A program made the position numbers and the translations under genes. From a bacterium (GTDB lineage Bacteria > Patescibacteriota > Saccharimonadia > Saccharimonadales > Saccharimonadaceae): a stretch of 64,000 nucleotides of DNA. The notes under the pieces were generated by a model, which was not told the origin of the DNA, made no database searches, and saw nothing but the letters and a program-made list of their open reading frames with translations. Below are positions 42,546 through 50,045 of the stretch, piece by piece. Position 1 is the first letter of the stretch. Every line of letters begins with the position of its first letter. The stretch covers positions 62,001 through 126,000 of the forward strand of contig SFVX01000001.1 in assembly GCA_004561445.1 (NCBI GenBank). Direction: 5' to 3'.

Positions 42546-44357
42546 ATGAGTAATACTGCAATGACTCACGCGACTCAGACTTTTATGGCCGGTATGACCC
42601 CAAAGTTCGCAGTGTCTTACCTTCGTGTATCTACGCGGGGGCAAGCTGAACGTGGCGGCGGCAATGATGAAGGATTTTCAATTCCGGCTCAGCGTGAAGC
42701 AAATAAAAAGAAAGCTCTATCTATGGGCGCAATTGTCGGCAAAGAATTTGTCGATCGTGGAGCATCTGCAAAATCCGCAGACCGACCACAGCTACAGGCA
42801 ATGCTCGAGTATGTACGAGAAAATGCCGACCGTATTGATTATGTAATCGTACACAAAGTCGACCGTCTCGCACGTAATCGAGGCGATGATATCGATATTA
42901 TGCGTACCCTTCGCGAATGCGGAGTACAGCTCGTATCCGCTTCGGAGAGTATCGATGATACTCCGGCAGGTATGCTACTACACGGTATCATGAGTTCCAT
43001 CGCTGAATTTTACTCGCAAAACCTTGCAACAGAGGTAAAGAAAGGAATGGGCGAAAAAGTTAAAAATGGTGGCACTATCGGAAGAGCTCCAATAGGATAT
43101 ATGAATGTCCGTAAGGTCGATGATAAAGGACGCGAAGAAAGGACTGTTGTTCTCGACCCTGAACGAGCTCCTTTGATAAAAATTGCATTTGAGGAATATG
43201 CTACCGGGAATTGGACGGTTGCTGAACTAGCCGAACATCTTGCGGCTTGCGGACTTACGACTCGTTCGACGCCAAAGATTCCATCGACTCCAATTACACT
43301 AAAAACTTTGCATAAAGTTTTGGTGAATCCATATTATAAAGGAGTCGTAGTATATAAAGATGTTCCGTATGAAGGCAGCCATGAACCGATAGTTAGCATC
43401 GAAACTTGGGATAAGGTGCAGAACATCCTTGCTTCTCGAATAAATGGCGAACGAACAGTAAAGCATCCGCACTTCCTAAAAAGTAGCGTATATTGTGCAG
43501 AATGCGGTTCACGCCTAATGGTCAGTAATGAAAAGAAAAAGAATGGTGATGTATATCCCTACTTTGTCTGTGCAGGACGACACAGTAAACGAGTAAAGGA
43601 TTGCAAAATGAAAGCTGTATTAATTGATGTGGTCGAAAAGAAAATTGAGCAAATCTACGATAATTATCAGCTTCCGCCAGAAATACGCCAATATCTGGAA
43701 GAATATCTACAAGCAATTATTCTGAAAGAGAAGGAAAAATTCAACTCAGAGCTTGATGGACTTAACCGCACGAAGATATCCCTTGAACATAAACGTCAAA
43801 AGCTGCTTGAAGCGCATTACTCTGACGCTATTCCGCTAGACTTAATGAAAAGTGAGCAGAAGAAAATTGCCAAAGAATTAGCAGGTGTTGAACATGAAAT
43901 CAATTTGCATAATATGACTTTTGAAAATATTTTAACCAATTTACATTTAGCACTTGATCTTATCGAAGACTGCGGCACAACTTATAGAGCCGCCGATGAT
44001 ATGACTAAGCGCTTAATTAATCAAGCTCTTATATCTAGGTTTTTAGTATCCAACGGAAGCGATGCACTTGATATTAATGTAGAATTCAAGGCTCCTTTCG
44101 ACACTATATTGGAACCATTAAAAGACAATATTACACAGGTTAATCAGGCACGCAGAAATAGCTTAAAAAAATTGAGCGAATTAGTCGAGACGACAAAAAA
44201 TCACATCCGCAATATTTACGGATGTGATTCTTGTGTTTTAAGGGTTCCAAAAATATATCCTGAACCTACATCGAACGAACCAAATTTTTTTATGGTTGAA
44301 AGTTCGAGTAAGGACTTTTTGGTGGGCGAAATGGGACTCGAACCCATAATCCGGTAA
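42546..44357 (+). CDS. Large serine recombinase, C-terminus truncated by integration
   Basis: This site-specific recombinase moves the element. Its start at 42546 has AAGGAGG. Domains: resolvase catalytic domain (Ser29 in SYLRVSTRGQ; VHKVDRLARNRGDD), recombinase domain (~170-300, GRAPIGYMNVRKV, NPYYKGVVVYKDV), zinc ribbon (CAECGSRL...FVCAGRHS...CKM, ~315-355) and coiled coil (~395-460). Integrated, it has 603 residues; the last nine codons after LVG are tRNA-Leu sequence (EMGLEPIIR). In the circle the frame would continue into the helix-turn-helix domain at 19748-20207, giving about 746 residues. An antisense terminator is embedded at 44195-44229. Confidence 0.93.
   Translation: MSNTAMTHATQTFMAGMTPKFAVSYLRVSTRGQAERGGGNDEGFSIPAQREANKKKALSMGAIVGKEFVDRGASAKSADRPQLQAMLEYVRENADRIDYVIVHKVDRLARNRGDDIDIMRTLRECGVQLVSASESIDDTPAGMLLHGIMSSIAEFYSQNLATEVKKGMGEKVKNGGTIGRAPIGYMNVRKVDDKGREERTVVLDPERAPLIKIAFEEYATGNWTVAELAEHLAACGLTTRSTPKIPSTPITLKTLHKVLVNPYYKGVVVYKDVPYEGSHEPIVSIETWDKVQNILASRINGERTVKHPHFLKSSVYCAECGSRLMVSNEKKKNGDVYPYFVCAGRHSKRVKDCKMKAVLIDVVEKKIEQIYDNYQLPPEIRQYLEEYLQAIILKEKEKFNSELDGLNRTKISLEHKRQKLLEAHYSDAIPLDLMKSEQKKIAKELAGVEHEINLHNMTFENILTNLHLALDLIEDCGTTYRAADDMTKRLINQALISRFLVSNGSDALDINVEFKAPFDTILEPLKDNITQVNQARRNSLKKLSELVETTKNHIRNIYGCDSCVLRVPKIYPEPTSNEPNFFMVESSSKDFLVGEMGLEPIIR
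44195..44229 (-). terminator. Minus-strand terminator inside the recombinase codons
   Basis: AATCACATCCG (44199-44209) and CGGATGTGATT (44219-44229) form a perfect 11-bp stem; A-run 44195-44200 gives TTTTTT on the minus strand. It faces transcripts leaving tRNA-Leu leftward, about 90 bp past the tRNA end, replacing the terminator lost by integration. Confidence 0.85.
44319..44326. repeat. Right attachment core (TTGGTGGG), 3' end of tRNA-Leu
   Basis: Second copy of the 8-bp core; on the tRNA strand it reads CCCACCAA, covering the acceptor end and the encoded CCA. Confidence 0.8.
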
Positions 44358-44406
44358 AGGAAGCAGATTTTAAGTCTGCCGCGTATACCAATTCCGCCAC
44401 TCGCCC
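44320..44406 (-). tRNA. tRNA-Leu(UAA)
   Basis: Acceptor GGGCGAG with TTCGCCC, anticodon stem GCAGA/TCTGC around CTTAAAA (anticodon TAA), long class II variable arm, T arm ATGGG-TTCGAGT-CCCAT, discriminator A and encoded CCA. The D loop has the usual GG and the T loop the usual TTC, so the elbow is canonical. Its 3' end is the integration target. Confidence 0.96.
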
Positions 44407-44419
44407 GCGAATCTTGATG

Positions 44420-44493
44420 TGGAGGCGCGTACCAGAGTTGCACTGGTCTACGAGGTTTTGCAGACCTCTGCGTAACTGCTCCGCCAACGCGCC
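44420..44493 (-). tRNA. tRNA-Cys(GCA) with altered elbow bases
   Basis: Acceptor GGCGCGT/ACGCGCC, anticodon stem GAGGT/ACCTC around CTGCAAA (anticodon GCA), T stem ACCAG/CTGGT, discriminator T and encoded CCA. The D loop AGCAGTTA has A at position 18 instead of G; the T loop TGCAACT has G at position 55 instead of U. Both members of the G18-pseudouridine55 contact are changed together. G15 and G48 match the unusual pair of E. coli tRNA-Cys. It is cotranscribed with tRNA-Leu 13 bp downstream. Confidence 0.95.
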
Positions 44494-44501
44494 ATGGGAT
44501 T

Positions 44502-44510
44502 ATTATAGCA
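44502..44510 (-). promoter_or_regulatory. tRNA-Cys/tRNA-Leu operon promoter (extended -10)
   Basis: TGCTATAAT on the minus strand, ending 8 nt before the tRNA-Cys 5' end. No clear -35. Confidence 0.65.
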
Positions 44511-44570
44511 TGGATTTTGGCGAGGTCGCATAAAAGACAGCGGATCGCGACTTTAGTATTTTTCGTAAAT

Positions 44571-44678
44571 AAAAATATCCCCAAGGAGCCGGGGAGTATT
44601 TTTGTCTCATTTTATAAAATGACAAAGCTTTTTGAAGTAGCTCCGGCGACCTCTCAACTTGCCGTCCGAACTGCTTAC
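44571..44678 (-). ncRNA. Candidate small RNA (~105 nt) upstream of the tRNA operon
   Basis: A promoter at 44712-44685 and a terminator at 44595-44571 (TCCCC/GGGGA with T-run) frame about 105 nt without an open frame. Inside are a paired GC-rich 5' segment (around 44632-44667) and a second hairpin TTTGTC...GACAAA (around 44602-44628). It does not show the 4.5S/SRP apical loop, so I do not assign it. The rest of 44713-44875 has a TATAAT at 44844 for the next gene and nothing else. Confidence 0.55.
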
Positions 44679-44684
44679 ACTTTT

Positions 44685-44712
44685 ATTTTACCAAAAGCAA
44701 ATTATTCGTCAA
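44685..44712 (-). promoter_or_regulatory. Promoter of the candidate small RNA
   Basis: TTGACG (44712-44707), 16-bp spacer, TAAAAT (44690-44685) on the minus strand. Confidence 0.7.
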
Positions 44713-44875
44713 CCTTGATTTTTAGATTTTTTATGTTATCATTTTTTGAAGTTTTACAGAGGTAGAAATGCAAAATCTATTGACTTTTGGATTTTTCATT
44801 GTGAAATGTTTTTATGCTTATCGACAAAAAACTTATCATCATTTATAATTTGAATAGATATTTTTAAGGAGGTAT

Positions 44876-45265
44876 ATGGAACAGGAAGGACTGAAGTTCT
44901 ATCGCTGCAATACATGTGGTAATTTATTTTTGACGATGATCGACCCAAATGTCGTGCCGACTTGCTGCGGTCACGAAATGACGATACTTGAATGCGAAAA
45001 TACCGCCGAAGGTAGCGAAAAACACATTCCAATTATTGAAATTGGCAATACTCACACCGTAGTGCGCATTGGAATGCAGCTGCACCCAATGACGCCAGAG
45101 CACCGTATCGAATGGATGGCGCTTACTGACGGTCAGCGCGTAGAGATTCAAAAACTCGGTCTTACGACTGAACCGATCGCACAGTTCTCGCTGATGAATA
45201 ATAGTGGTAAATTGCGCGCATATGCGTTTTGCAATATTCACGGATTATGGTCAAGCGAAAAGTAA
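44876..45265 (+). CDS. Desulfoferrodoxin / superoxide reductase
   Basis: Superoxide reductase converts superoxide to hydrogen peroxide without making oxygen, a defence of anaerobes. The 129-residue protein has the N-terminal rubredoxin-like Cys4 centre (YRCNTCGNL, PTCCGHEM) and the catalytic iron ligands: His in EKHIPII, QLHPM, EHRIEW, and Cys/His in YAFCNIHGLW. AAGGAGG lies only 3 nt before the ATG, an unusually short spacing. It is followed by an overlapping membrane gene and a DsbA-like gene. Confidence 0.93.
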   Translation: MEQEGLKFYRCNTCGNLFLTMIDPNVVPTCCGHEMTILECENTAEGSEKHIPIIEIGNTHTVVRIGMQLHPMTPEHRIEWMALTDGQRVEIQKLGLTTEPIAQFSLMNNSGKLRAYAFCNIHGLWSSEK

Positions 45266-45945
45266 AAAAGTCTGACAAAAAGTCTAGTAGCAAAAAGGCC
45301 ACCCAAGCATCCGCAATGTCAAAAGTCGAGAAGACTGCCCCAAAAAGCTTCAAACATTGGCTAGACGTTTTTGGCGACAAGGCATTGCTTGCCCTTGAGG
45401 GAGCAAAAGGACTGCTTAAAAAACCGGCTTATCTTGCAACTTTCCTAATTGCGAGCTTTGTTTTTGCTTATGTTTTTACTTTCTTCAAAGATGGCACGAT
45501 GAATTGGTCGCTGGTTTTTAGCGGGTTAGGTTTTAGTGAAAAACTAAAGATTCTCGGACAAGTTGTACCGGAAATTTTTACTGGACTAGCTAGTCTTTAT
45601 GGCATTTCGATTTTCGCTATGTCGCTTTTGCAAGGGCTTTGTATTGCTCTGATGGTTTATGCATGGAAGAATCGCGAACGCGACTCGGCAATCGATGGCG
45701 CTAGCACAGGCGGAATTGGTGCGCTGCTGGGTTTTATTGCTCTAGGCTGTCCAAGTTGTGGCGTGACTTTTATTACACCAATTTTAACCGCAATCGCCGG
45801 CACGGGAGCGATGGCGCTGACCGAGAGCGTAAGCCAGATTTTTACTATTTTGGCATTTGTTTTGCTAATTTACACAGTTATTCAGCTCGGCTATGTAGAT
45901 TTCGTTATTATGAGCGCTAAAAAATACGAGGAGAAACATGAATAA
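45247..45945 (+). CDS. Membrane protein with GCPSCG motif in redox operon
   Basis: The 232-residue protein begins with about 40 Lys/Ser-rich residues, then about six membrane helices. Between two helices is ALGCPSCGVTFITP, a CPSC motif that could be redox active or bind metal. It overlaps the superoxide reductase gene by 19 bp and the DsbA-like gene by 8 bp. I infer an electron or disulfide relay across the membrane, by position and motif only. Confidence 0.75.
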   Translation: MVKRKVKKSDKKSSSKKATQASAMSKVEKTAPKSFKHWLDVFGDKALLALEGAKGLLKKPAYLATFLIASFVFAYVFTFFKDGTMNWSLVFSGLGFSEKLKILGQVVPEIFTGLASLYGISIFAMSLLQGLCIALMVYAWKNRERDSAIDGASTGGIGALLGFIALGCPSCGVTFITPILTAIAGTGAMALTESVSQIFTILAFVLLIYTVIQLGYVDFVIMSAKKYEEKHE

Positions 45946-46654
45946 AGCACCAAGAGTAATCGCGATAGGACTCGCCATCGTTATCTTATTTGCATTGATT
46001 GCTTATAACGCCGCCAACCCTGGCAAACCGAACTTTGTAGCCTGGAACGAGAACATGACTTTGGGCGACAAAGAGACTGCAAAGCATCACTATGTTATGT
46101 ATACAGATTTGTTTTGCCCGTACTGCGACAAGTTTTCACTAGCCGTAAAGGCTCACAAAGATGAATTTCAAAAGGAATATCTTGAAGATAAAGGTGTCTA
46201 CTTCGAAATTCGCATGACACGAATGAATTACGTCTCGCATAAGTCCGAAAACAGCAAGAATGCCGCCGAAGGCTCATATTGCGCCGCCAAGCAGAATAAA
46301 TTCTGGGACTTTTACTATACTATGCTCGACAAGCTCTGGGCCGACTACTTCTCGAAGGGTATCGGTGTTTCAAAAGATGCCAAGGAACACATTCCTGAGC
46401 TCGAAATGAGCTACTTTAATGACGCCGCCGAGAAAGGCGAACTAAATATGGATGAGTTTACGGCTTGCATGGATAGCGACGAGATGGAAAAGACTATCAA
46501 TAATAATACCAACAAAGCCGGATCCATTACGGGCGGTGGCGTACCTTACTTCCAGTTTGGAGGCGCGCAACCAGCTGCAGGCTTTGCAGGCAACTGGGAT
46601 ACTGATGCAGATTGGCAAAACGCGAAGACGATGCTAAATGCCGGCCTAAAATAA
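45938..46654 (+). CDS. DsbA-like membrane-anchored thiol-disulfide oxidoreductase
   Basis: The 238-residue protein has an N-terminal membrane anchor (VIAIGLAIVILFALIAY, about 6-22) and an exported thioredoxin-fold domain with the active site FCPYCDKF (about residue 65) and a late cis-Pro loop (GGVPYFQF). It belongs to the DsbA/thioredoxin_4 group, which oxidises or isomerises disulfides outside the cytoplasm. It is the last gene of the operon, closed by a strong terminator. Confidence 0.88.
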   Translation: MNKAPRVIAIGLAIVILFALIAYNAANPGKPNFVAWNENMTLGDKETAKHHYVMYTDLFCPYCDKFSLAVKAHKDEFQKEYLEDKGVYFEIRMTRMNYVSHKSENSKNAAEGSYCAAKQNKFWDFYYTMLDKLWADYFSKGIGVSKDAKEHIPELEMSYFNDAAEKGELNMDEFTACMDSDEMEKTINNNTNKAGSITGGGVPYFQFGGAQPAAGFAGNWDTDADWQNAKTMLNAGLK

Positions 46655-46662
46655 GCCTTATC

Positions 46663-46694
46663 AAAAAAGCACCGACACATAATCGGTGCTTTTT
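46663..46694. terminator. Bidirectional terminator between convergent genes
   Basis: AGCACCGA/TCGGTGCT (46668-46675/46683-46690), with A-run left and T-run right. Confidence 0.92.
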
Positions 46695-46702
46695 GTTGCT
46701 CT

Positions 46703-47449
46703 TTATTTTCCAGCTGCGATAGATACACCACCCTTGAAGTCAGACGGAATGACCATCACGGTATTCTGGCTAGGCTCTTGCGAGATTTTCTCGAGCGTTT
46801 GAAGAGTGCGGATTTGCATAGCACCCGGAGTTTTTGTGATAAGTTGCGCAGCGTCAGCAATAGCCTGAGCGGAGGCTTTTTCGCCCTCGGCGGTAATGAT
46901 AGCGGCGCGACGTTCGCGTTCAGCTTCGGCTTGCTTTGCCATGGCGCGCTTCATGTCGCCTGGAAGCTCAATATTCTGAAGCTTAACAGACTCAATGTCA
47001 ATGCCCCATTTGTCAGTTTCCGCGTCGACAATTTCTTTGAGACGGACCGAGATTTCTTCACGTTTACTAAGAAGTTCGTCAAGTTCGAAATTGCCCGTAA
47101 CATCACGAAGCGCCGCCTGAGCAAAGTTAGTAGTTGCATAAACATAGTTAGTAGTCTCAAGCAAAGCTTTGGATGGATCGAGTACACGGAAATAGACAAT
47201 CGCATCGACGCCAACCGTGACGTTATCCTTAGTGATAACTTCTTGCTTCGCGACATCGATAGGGGTCGTACGCACATCGACGCGGGTGATAGTTTGAAGA
47301 TACGGAATCACGACGCGGAGGCCAGGATTACGAATGCCCGAGTACTTTCCAAGCGTAAAGACAACTCCACGCTCGTACTGACGGATTACGCGAAAACCCG
47401 GTACGATCACGAGTAGGAAGATAAATATTAAAATGAATATTATTGGCAT
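46703..47449 (-). CDS. SPFH/Band 7 (slipin, stomatin-like) membrane protein
   Basis: The 248-residue protein has an N-terminal membrane helix (IIFILIFIFLLVIVPGF) and the SPFH domain (RQYERGVVFTLGKYSG, NPGLRVVIPYLQ, VDVRTTPIDV, DNVTVGVDAIVYFRV), then the coiled segment AKQAEAERERRAAIITAEGE. These proteins form membrane microdomain cages and often regulate proteases; the usual NfeD partner is not adjacent. AAAAGGAGC sets the ATG at 47449. Confidence 0.93.
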   Translation of the reverse strand: MPIIFILIFIFLLVIVPGFRVIRQYERGVVFTLGKYSGIRNPGLRVVIPYLQTITRVDVRTTPIDVAKQEVITKDNVTVGVDAIVYFRVLDPSKALLETTNYVYATTNFAQAALRDVTGNFELDELLSKREEISVRLKEIVDAETDKWGIDIESVKLQNIELPGDMKRAMAKQAEAERERRAAIITAEGEKASAQAIADAAQLITKTPGAMQIRTLQTLEKISQEPSQNTVMVIPSDFKGGVSIAAGK

Positions 47450-47484
47450 AATTGCTCCTTTTAGTGTTGTTTTTATTATACAAG

Positions 47485-47509
47485 AAAAACCGCCCCATTG
47501 GGGGCGGTT
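47485..47509 (-). terminator. Terminator of the 47525 gene
   Basis: ACCGCCCC/GGGGCGGT (47489-47496/47501-47508) with an A-run on its left, giving a T-run on the minus strand. Confidence 0.92.
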
Positions 47510-47524
47510 AGGAGAATCAAAAAA

Positions 47525-48172
47525 TCAGTAATCCTCGTCAACGTACGAGAAGCCTTCTTTATCGTCCTCCTCGTCGTCTTCGTAATCGTCTTCGTAATCA
47601 TCGTCGCCCATCAGCCAACCAAAGAACCTGTCTTTACAGTCACAGGCCCACCACTTAAAGCGTTGCCAGAGACTCGGATTGTCATCGTAATCCTCATCAT
47701 CTTCAAACTCATCGTAGTCAGCCTCGGCCGTCAGCAGCTCATCGTCGTGATGTGCGGTAGCCTTGGACGGGATCGCTTTCTCTTCGGGCTCCTCATCCTC
47801 AGCAAACTCGTGCGGATGTTTTATCATATAATCCGTCACTTGCTCGAAGAGCCCCTTATCGTAGGGCGCAACCCAAAGCGTGTAGCTCTCACCGTCGCTT
47901 TTGTCGACCGAAATTACGTTACCTTTGAACTCCTGAACTAATCCAAGACAGAAGCTCATACAGGCATGCGCGATCATAATGCGGTCGCCGGCGATCGTAA
48001 CAAGAATACGGTCTTCGTCGTTGCCGACGTCCAGATGGATGCCCTGAGTCATGCTAAGGTTGTCAGGAAAGATCCTGAGCCCCGGTATGACCTCTGAGCC
48101 ATACACCACAGAAACTTTGCGGATATCGATTGTGTCGACACCCGTCAACAAGCCATACGCATTAATTAACAT
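47525..48172 (-). CDS. Hypothetical protein (215 aa) with hyperacidic tail
   Basis: I do not recognise the family. Residues 1-~115 look globular (RKVSVVYGSEVIPGLRIF, NDEDRILVTIAGDRIMIAHA); then an acidic linker, a Trp/Cys/Arg segment (WQRFKWWACDCKDRFFGWL) and a tail of almost pure Asp/Glu/Tyr. AAAGGAGG lies 9 nt before the ATG. It has the best consensus promoter in the window and a structured leader of about 75 nt with two hairpins (TTGCCG/CGGCAA among them), so expression is probably high and perhaps regulated. Confidence 0.75.
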   Translation of the reverse strand: MLINAYGLLTGVDTIDIRKVSVVYGSEVIPGLRIFPDNLSMTQGIHLDVGNDEDRILVTIAGDRIMIAHACMSFCLGLVQEFKGNVISVDKSDGESYTLWVAPYDKGLFEQVTDYMIKHPHEFAEDEEPEEKAIPSKATAHHDDELLTAEADYDEFEDDEDYDDNPSLWQRFKWWACDCKDRFFGWLMGDDDYEDDYEDDEEDDKEGFSYVDEDY

Positions 48173-48255
48173 TTGATTTTCCTCCTTTTAAAGTGCTTGC
48201 CGGTGAACGGCAAAAATTTTCCGTTTTGCGCCTTCTTGAGGCAACGGATATTTTT

Positions 48256-48284
48256 ATTATAGCACACATTGCCCGAAATGTCAA
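48256..48284 (-). promoter_or_regulatory. Perfect consensus promoter, overlapping a divergent one
   Basis: TTGACA (48284-48279), 17-bp spacer, TATAAT (48261-48256) preceded by TGC. On the plus strand TTGCCC (48269) and TAAAAT (48293-48298) overlap it, so the two divergent promoters may interfere. Confidence 0.9.
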
Positions 48285-48307
48285 TATCATGCTAAAATAT
48301 AAGCATC

Positions 48308-49042
48308 ATGGGGCGAATTTTACTCCTAGACGACAGTACTGATGCTGGGCTTGTGGGGCAGCTGGGCGCACATCTCTCAAAGCTCAAACGCGAAGGCCTA
48401 AATGTGGCGGATGGTTTTATCTTGCCGATAGGCTTTGAGCTGGTTGATGGCATGACGAATGAGATTATTCGGGGTTTTGACCGTATAAATGCGAGTCGGA
48501 ATCGAGACAGAAATATTAAGGAAGAGACAACAGCAATTCTCCGCCCCTCTTATATGGACGAAAATCATGACAGTGAAGTTTTGCGCGACGTTGCTAGACA
48601 CGAACTAATTGATGCAGTCAAATATTTGCAGAAAAACTCGATGCGTCGGGGGCGCAGGTTGGCAATTGTGATTCAAAATGATCTCTTCGCTGAGACTTCA
48701 GGGACAGTGCATTCAATAAATCCTGCAACCAAGGATACAAACGAGGTTTTGATTGAAGCAAACCTTTGGATGAATGACACGGTGCTGGGCGGCGAAAGTG
48801 AGCCAGACATGATTTTAATCGATAAAAATACAGGTGCTACTTCGCTCGAAAGCGAAGAAGAGGCCGAAATTTGCCTAGAGCCAGAGCAAATTCACGAGCT
48901 TTACACCTTGGTGCGCCGAATGGAAAAACGCCTCGGATATCCGATAAGTTTAGATTGGGCTTACGACAGGGGTGTATTATATATACTAAGAGCACGTAAG
49001 CTAGATGAAGCACGATTGGAGAATTATCGATATGAAGATTGA
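48308..49042 (+). CDS. PEP-synthase/PPDK N-domain-like protein, short form
   Basis: The 244-residue protein resembles the nucleotide-binding domain of phosphoenolpyruvate synthase and pyruvate phosphate dikinase: GTVHSINPATKDTNEVLIEA, NLWMNDTVLGG, DMILIDKNTG, GYPISLDWAYDRGVLYILRA. The phosphohistidine and PEP-binding domains are absent, and the Lys/Arg-rich ATP front part is shortened, so it is not a full enzyme; it may be a regulatory or phosphotransfer relative. The -10 TAAAAT ends 9 nt before the ATG (near-leaderless). It overlaps the Nudix gene by 11 bp. Confidence 0.75.
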   Translation: MGRILLLDDSTDAGLVGQLGAHLSKLKREGLNVADGFILPIGFELVDGMTNEIIRGFDRINASRNRDRNIKEETTAILRPSYMDENHDSEVLRDVARHELIDAVKYLQKNSMRRGRRLAIVIQNDLFAETSGTVHSINPATKDTNEVLIEANLWMNDTVLGGESEPDMILIDKNTGATSLESEEEAEICLEPEQIHELYTLVRRMEKRLGYPISLDWAYDRGVLYILRARKLDEARLENYRYED

Positions 49043-50045
49043 TCGAAATACTACTTTGATGATTTTGCGCGACGGCGATCGCATTCTTTTTGGCCTCAAA
49101 AAACGAGGCTTTGGTAAAGGTAAACTAGTGGGCGTGGGCGGAAAAGTTGACGCTAATGAAACTGTCGAGGAAGCCGCCATTCGTGAAACAGAAGAAGAAA
49201 TTGGCGTTAAAGTCACCAAAATGCAAAAGATGGGCGAGTTGATTTTTGATAATCTTCTTTATAGAGACAAGCTCGAATGTCACAAAATGCATATCTTTAT
49301 CGGCACAGAATGGGAAGGCGAGCCAAGCTCATCGGACGAGATTAATCCGGTCTGGTATGATGTGCACGAGATTCCATATGACAAACTTTGGGAGGATGAT
49401 CAATATTGGATGCCTTATATTCTGATTGGCGAATTTGTTCAAGGATACTTCCATTTTGATGGCAACAATAAAATCGATAGCCACTGGGTAGAAGCCGTAA
49501 ATGATTTTGTGATTGACGAGCTAGCCGACGAGCATTTTGGTCTCCCAGAGGTGGGCGATTATTCTGATTTTGATGAGCGCTTGGCGGCGCGCGCGGTTTT
49601 GATAGATGACGACAATCGTGTAGCATTAATCAACTCAACCAACCGCGGATGTTATAAATTGCCTGGTGGAGGTGTTGATTCGGGCGAATTAATTCGCGAA
49701 GCGTTGGAGCGCGAAGTCGCCGAAGAGGCGGGTTATACTGTCGACGTACTAAAAAGCCTCGGTAAGACCGTTGAACATCGTGGCAAATTCAAGCAAAACA
49801 ACGTCAGCTACCTTTATCTTTGTCGCGCCAAAGATTTTATCGGCAATTCGCCGATGGAAGACGAGATCGAAGACGGCTTTGAGCTAGAATGGTTTGATGA
49901 TATTGATGACGCAATCGCCACGCTCGAAGTGCTCGATACGACTAACATGATATACCAGGCGAAGTTCTTTACCGAGCGCGAACTATCGATGTTAAAGGCT
50001 GCACGTCCAATTATTAGGAGCATGGATGCCCAAACAAGATACTAA
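49032..50045 (+). CDS. Tandem Nudix hydrolase (two domains)
   Basis: Nudix enzymes hydrolyse nucleoside diphosphate derivatives, for example oxidised dNTPs. The 337-residue protein carries two Nudix domains. The first has GKVDANETVEEAAIRETEEE followed by IGV and resembles 8-oxo-dGTPases (LVGVGGK). The second (residues ~185-330) has GGGVDSGELIREALEREVAE followed by EAGY. The start at 49032 has TGGAGA upstream; the gene overlaps its neighbours by 11 and 20 bp, in an operon with rarA, so nucleotide-pool cleaning and fork repair are co-expressed. Confidence 0.92.
   Translation: MKIDRNTTLMILRDGDRILFGLKKRGFGKGKLVGVGGKVDANETVEEAAIRETEEEIGVKVTKMQKMGELIFDNLLYRDKLECHKMHIFIGTEWEGEPSSSDEINPVWYDVHEIPYDKLWEDDQYWMPYILIGEFVQGYFHFDGNNKIDSHWVEAVNDFVIDELADEHFGLPEVGDYSDFDERLAARAVLIDDDNRVALINSTNRGCYKLPGGGVDSGELIREALEREVAEEAGYTVDVLKSLGKTVEHRGKFKQNNVSYLYLCRAKDFIGNSPMEDEIEDGFELEWFDDIDDAIATLEVLDTTNMIYQAKFFTERELSMLKAARPIIRSMDAQTRY

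Larger units (their letters stand above)
19740..44326. mobile_element. 24.6 kb integrated mobilizable element in tRNA-Leu
   Basis: Boundaries are the 8-bp direct repeats TTGGTGGG at 19740-19747 and 44319-44326; the second is the 3' end of tRNA-Leu (CCCACCAA on its strand). Content is accessory: serine recombinase at the right end, a TraD/TraG-like ATPase with a Replic_Relax protein, two restriction-modification modules and Vsr, an E1-JAMM/AAA+ cassette, and small proteins typical of Clostridia mobile elements. Genes inside use strong Shine-Dalgarno sites (AAGGAGG), unlike many host genes. No VirB4/VirB6-type genes are present, so transfer would need helper machinery. Confidence 0.85.

Noticed and set aside
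44571..44678. 4.5S SRP RNA
   Set aside because: The conserved apical GGAA loop and flanking motif of SRP RNA are absent.
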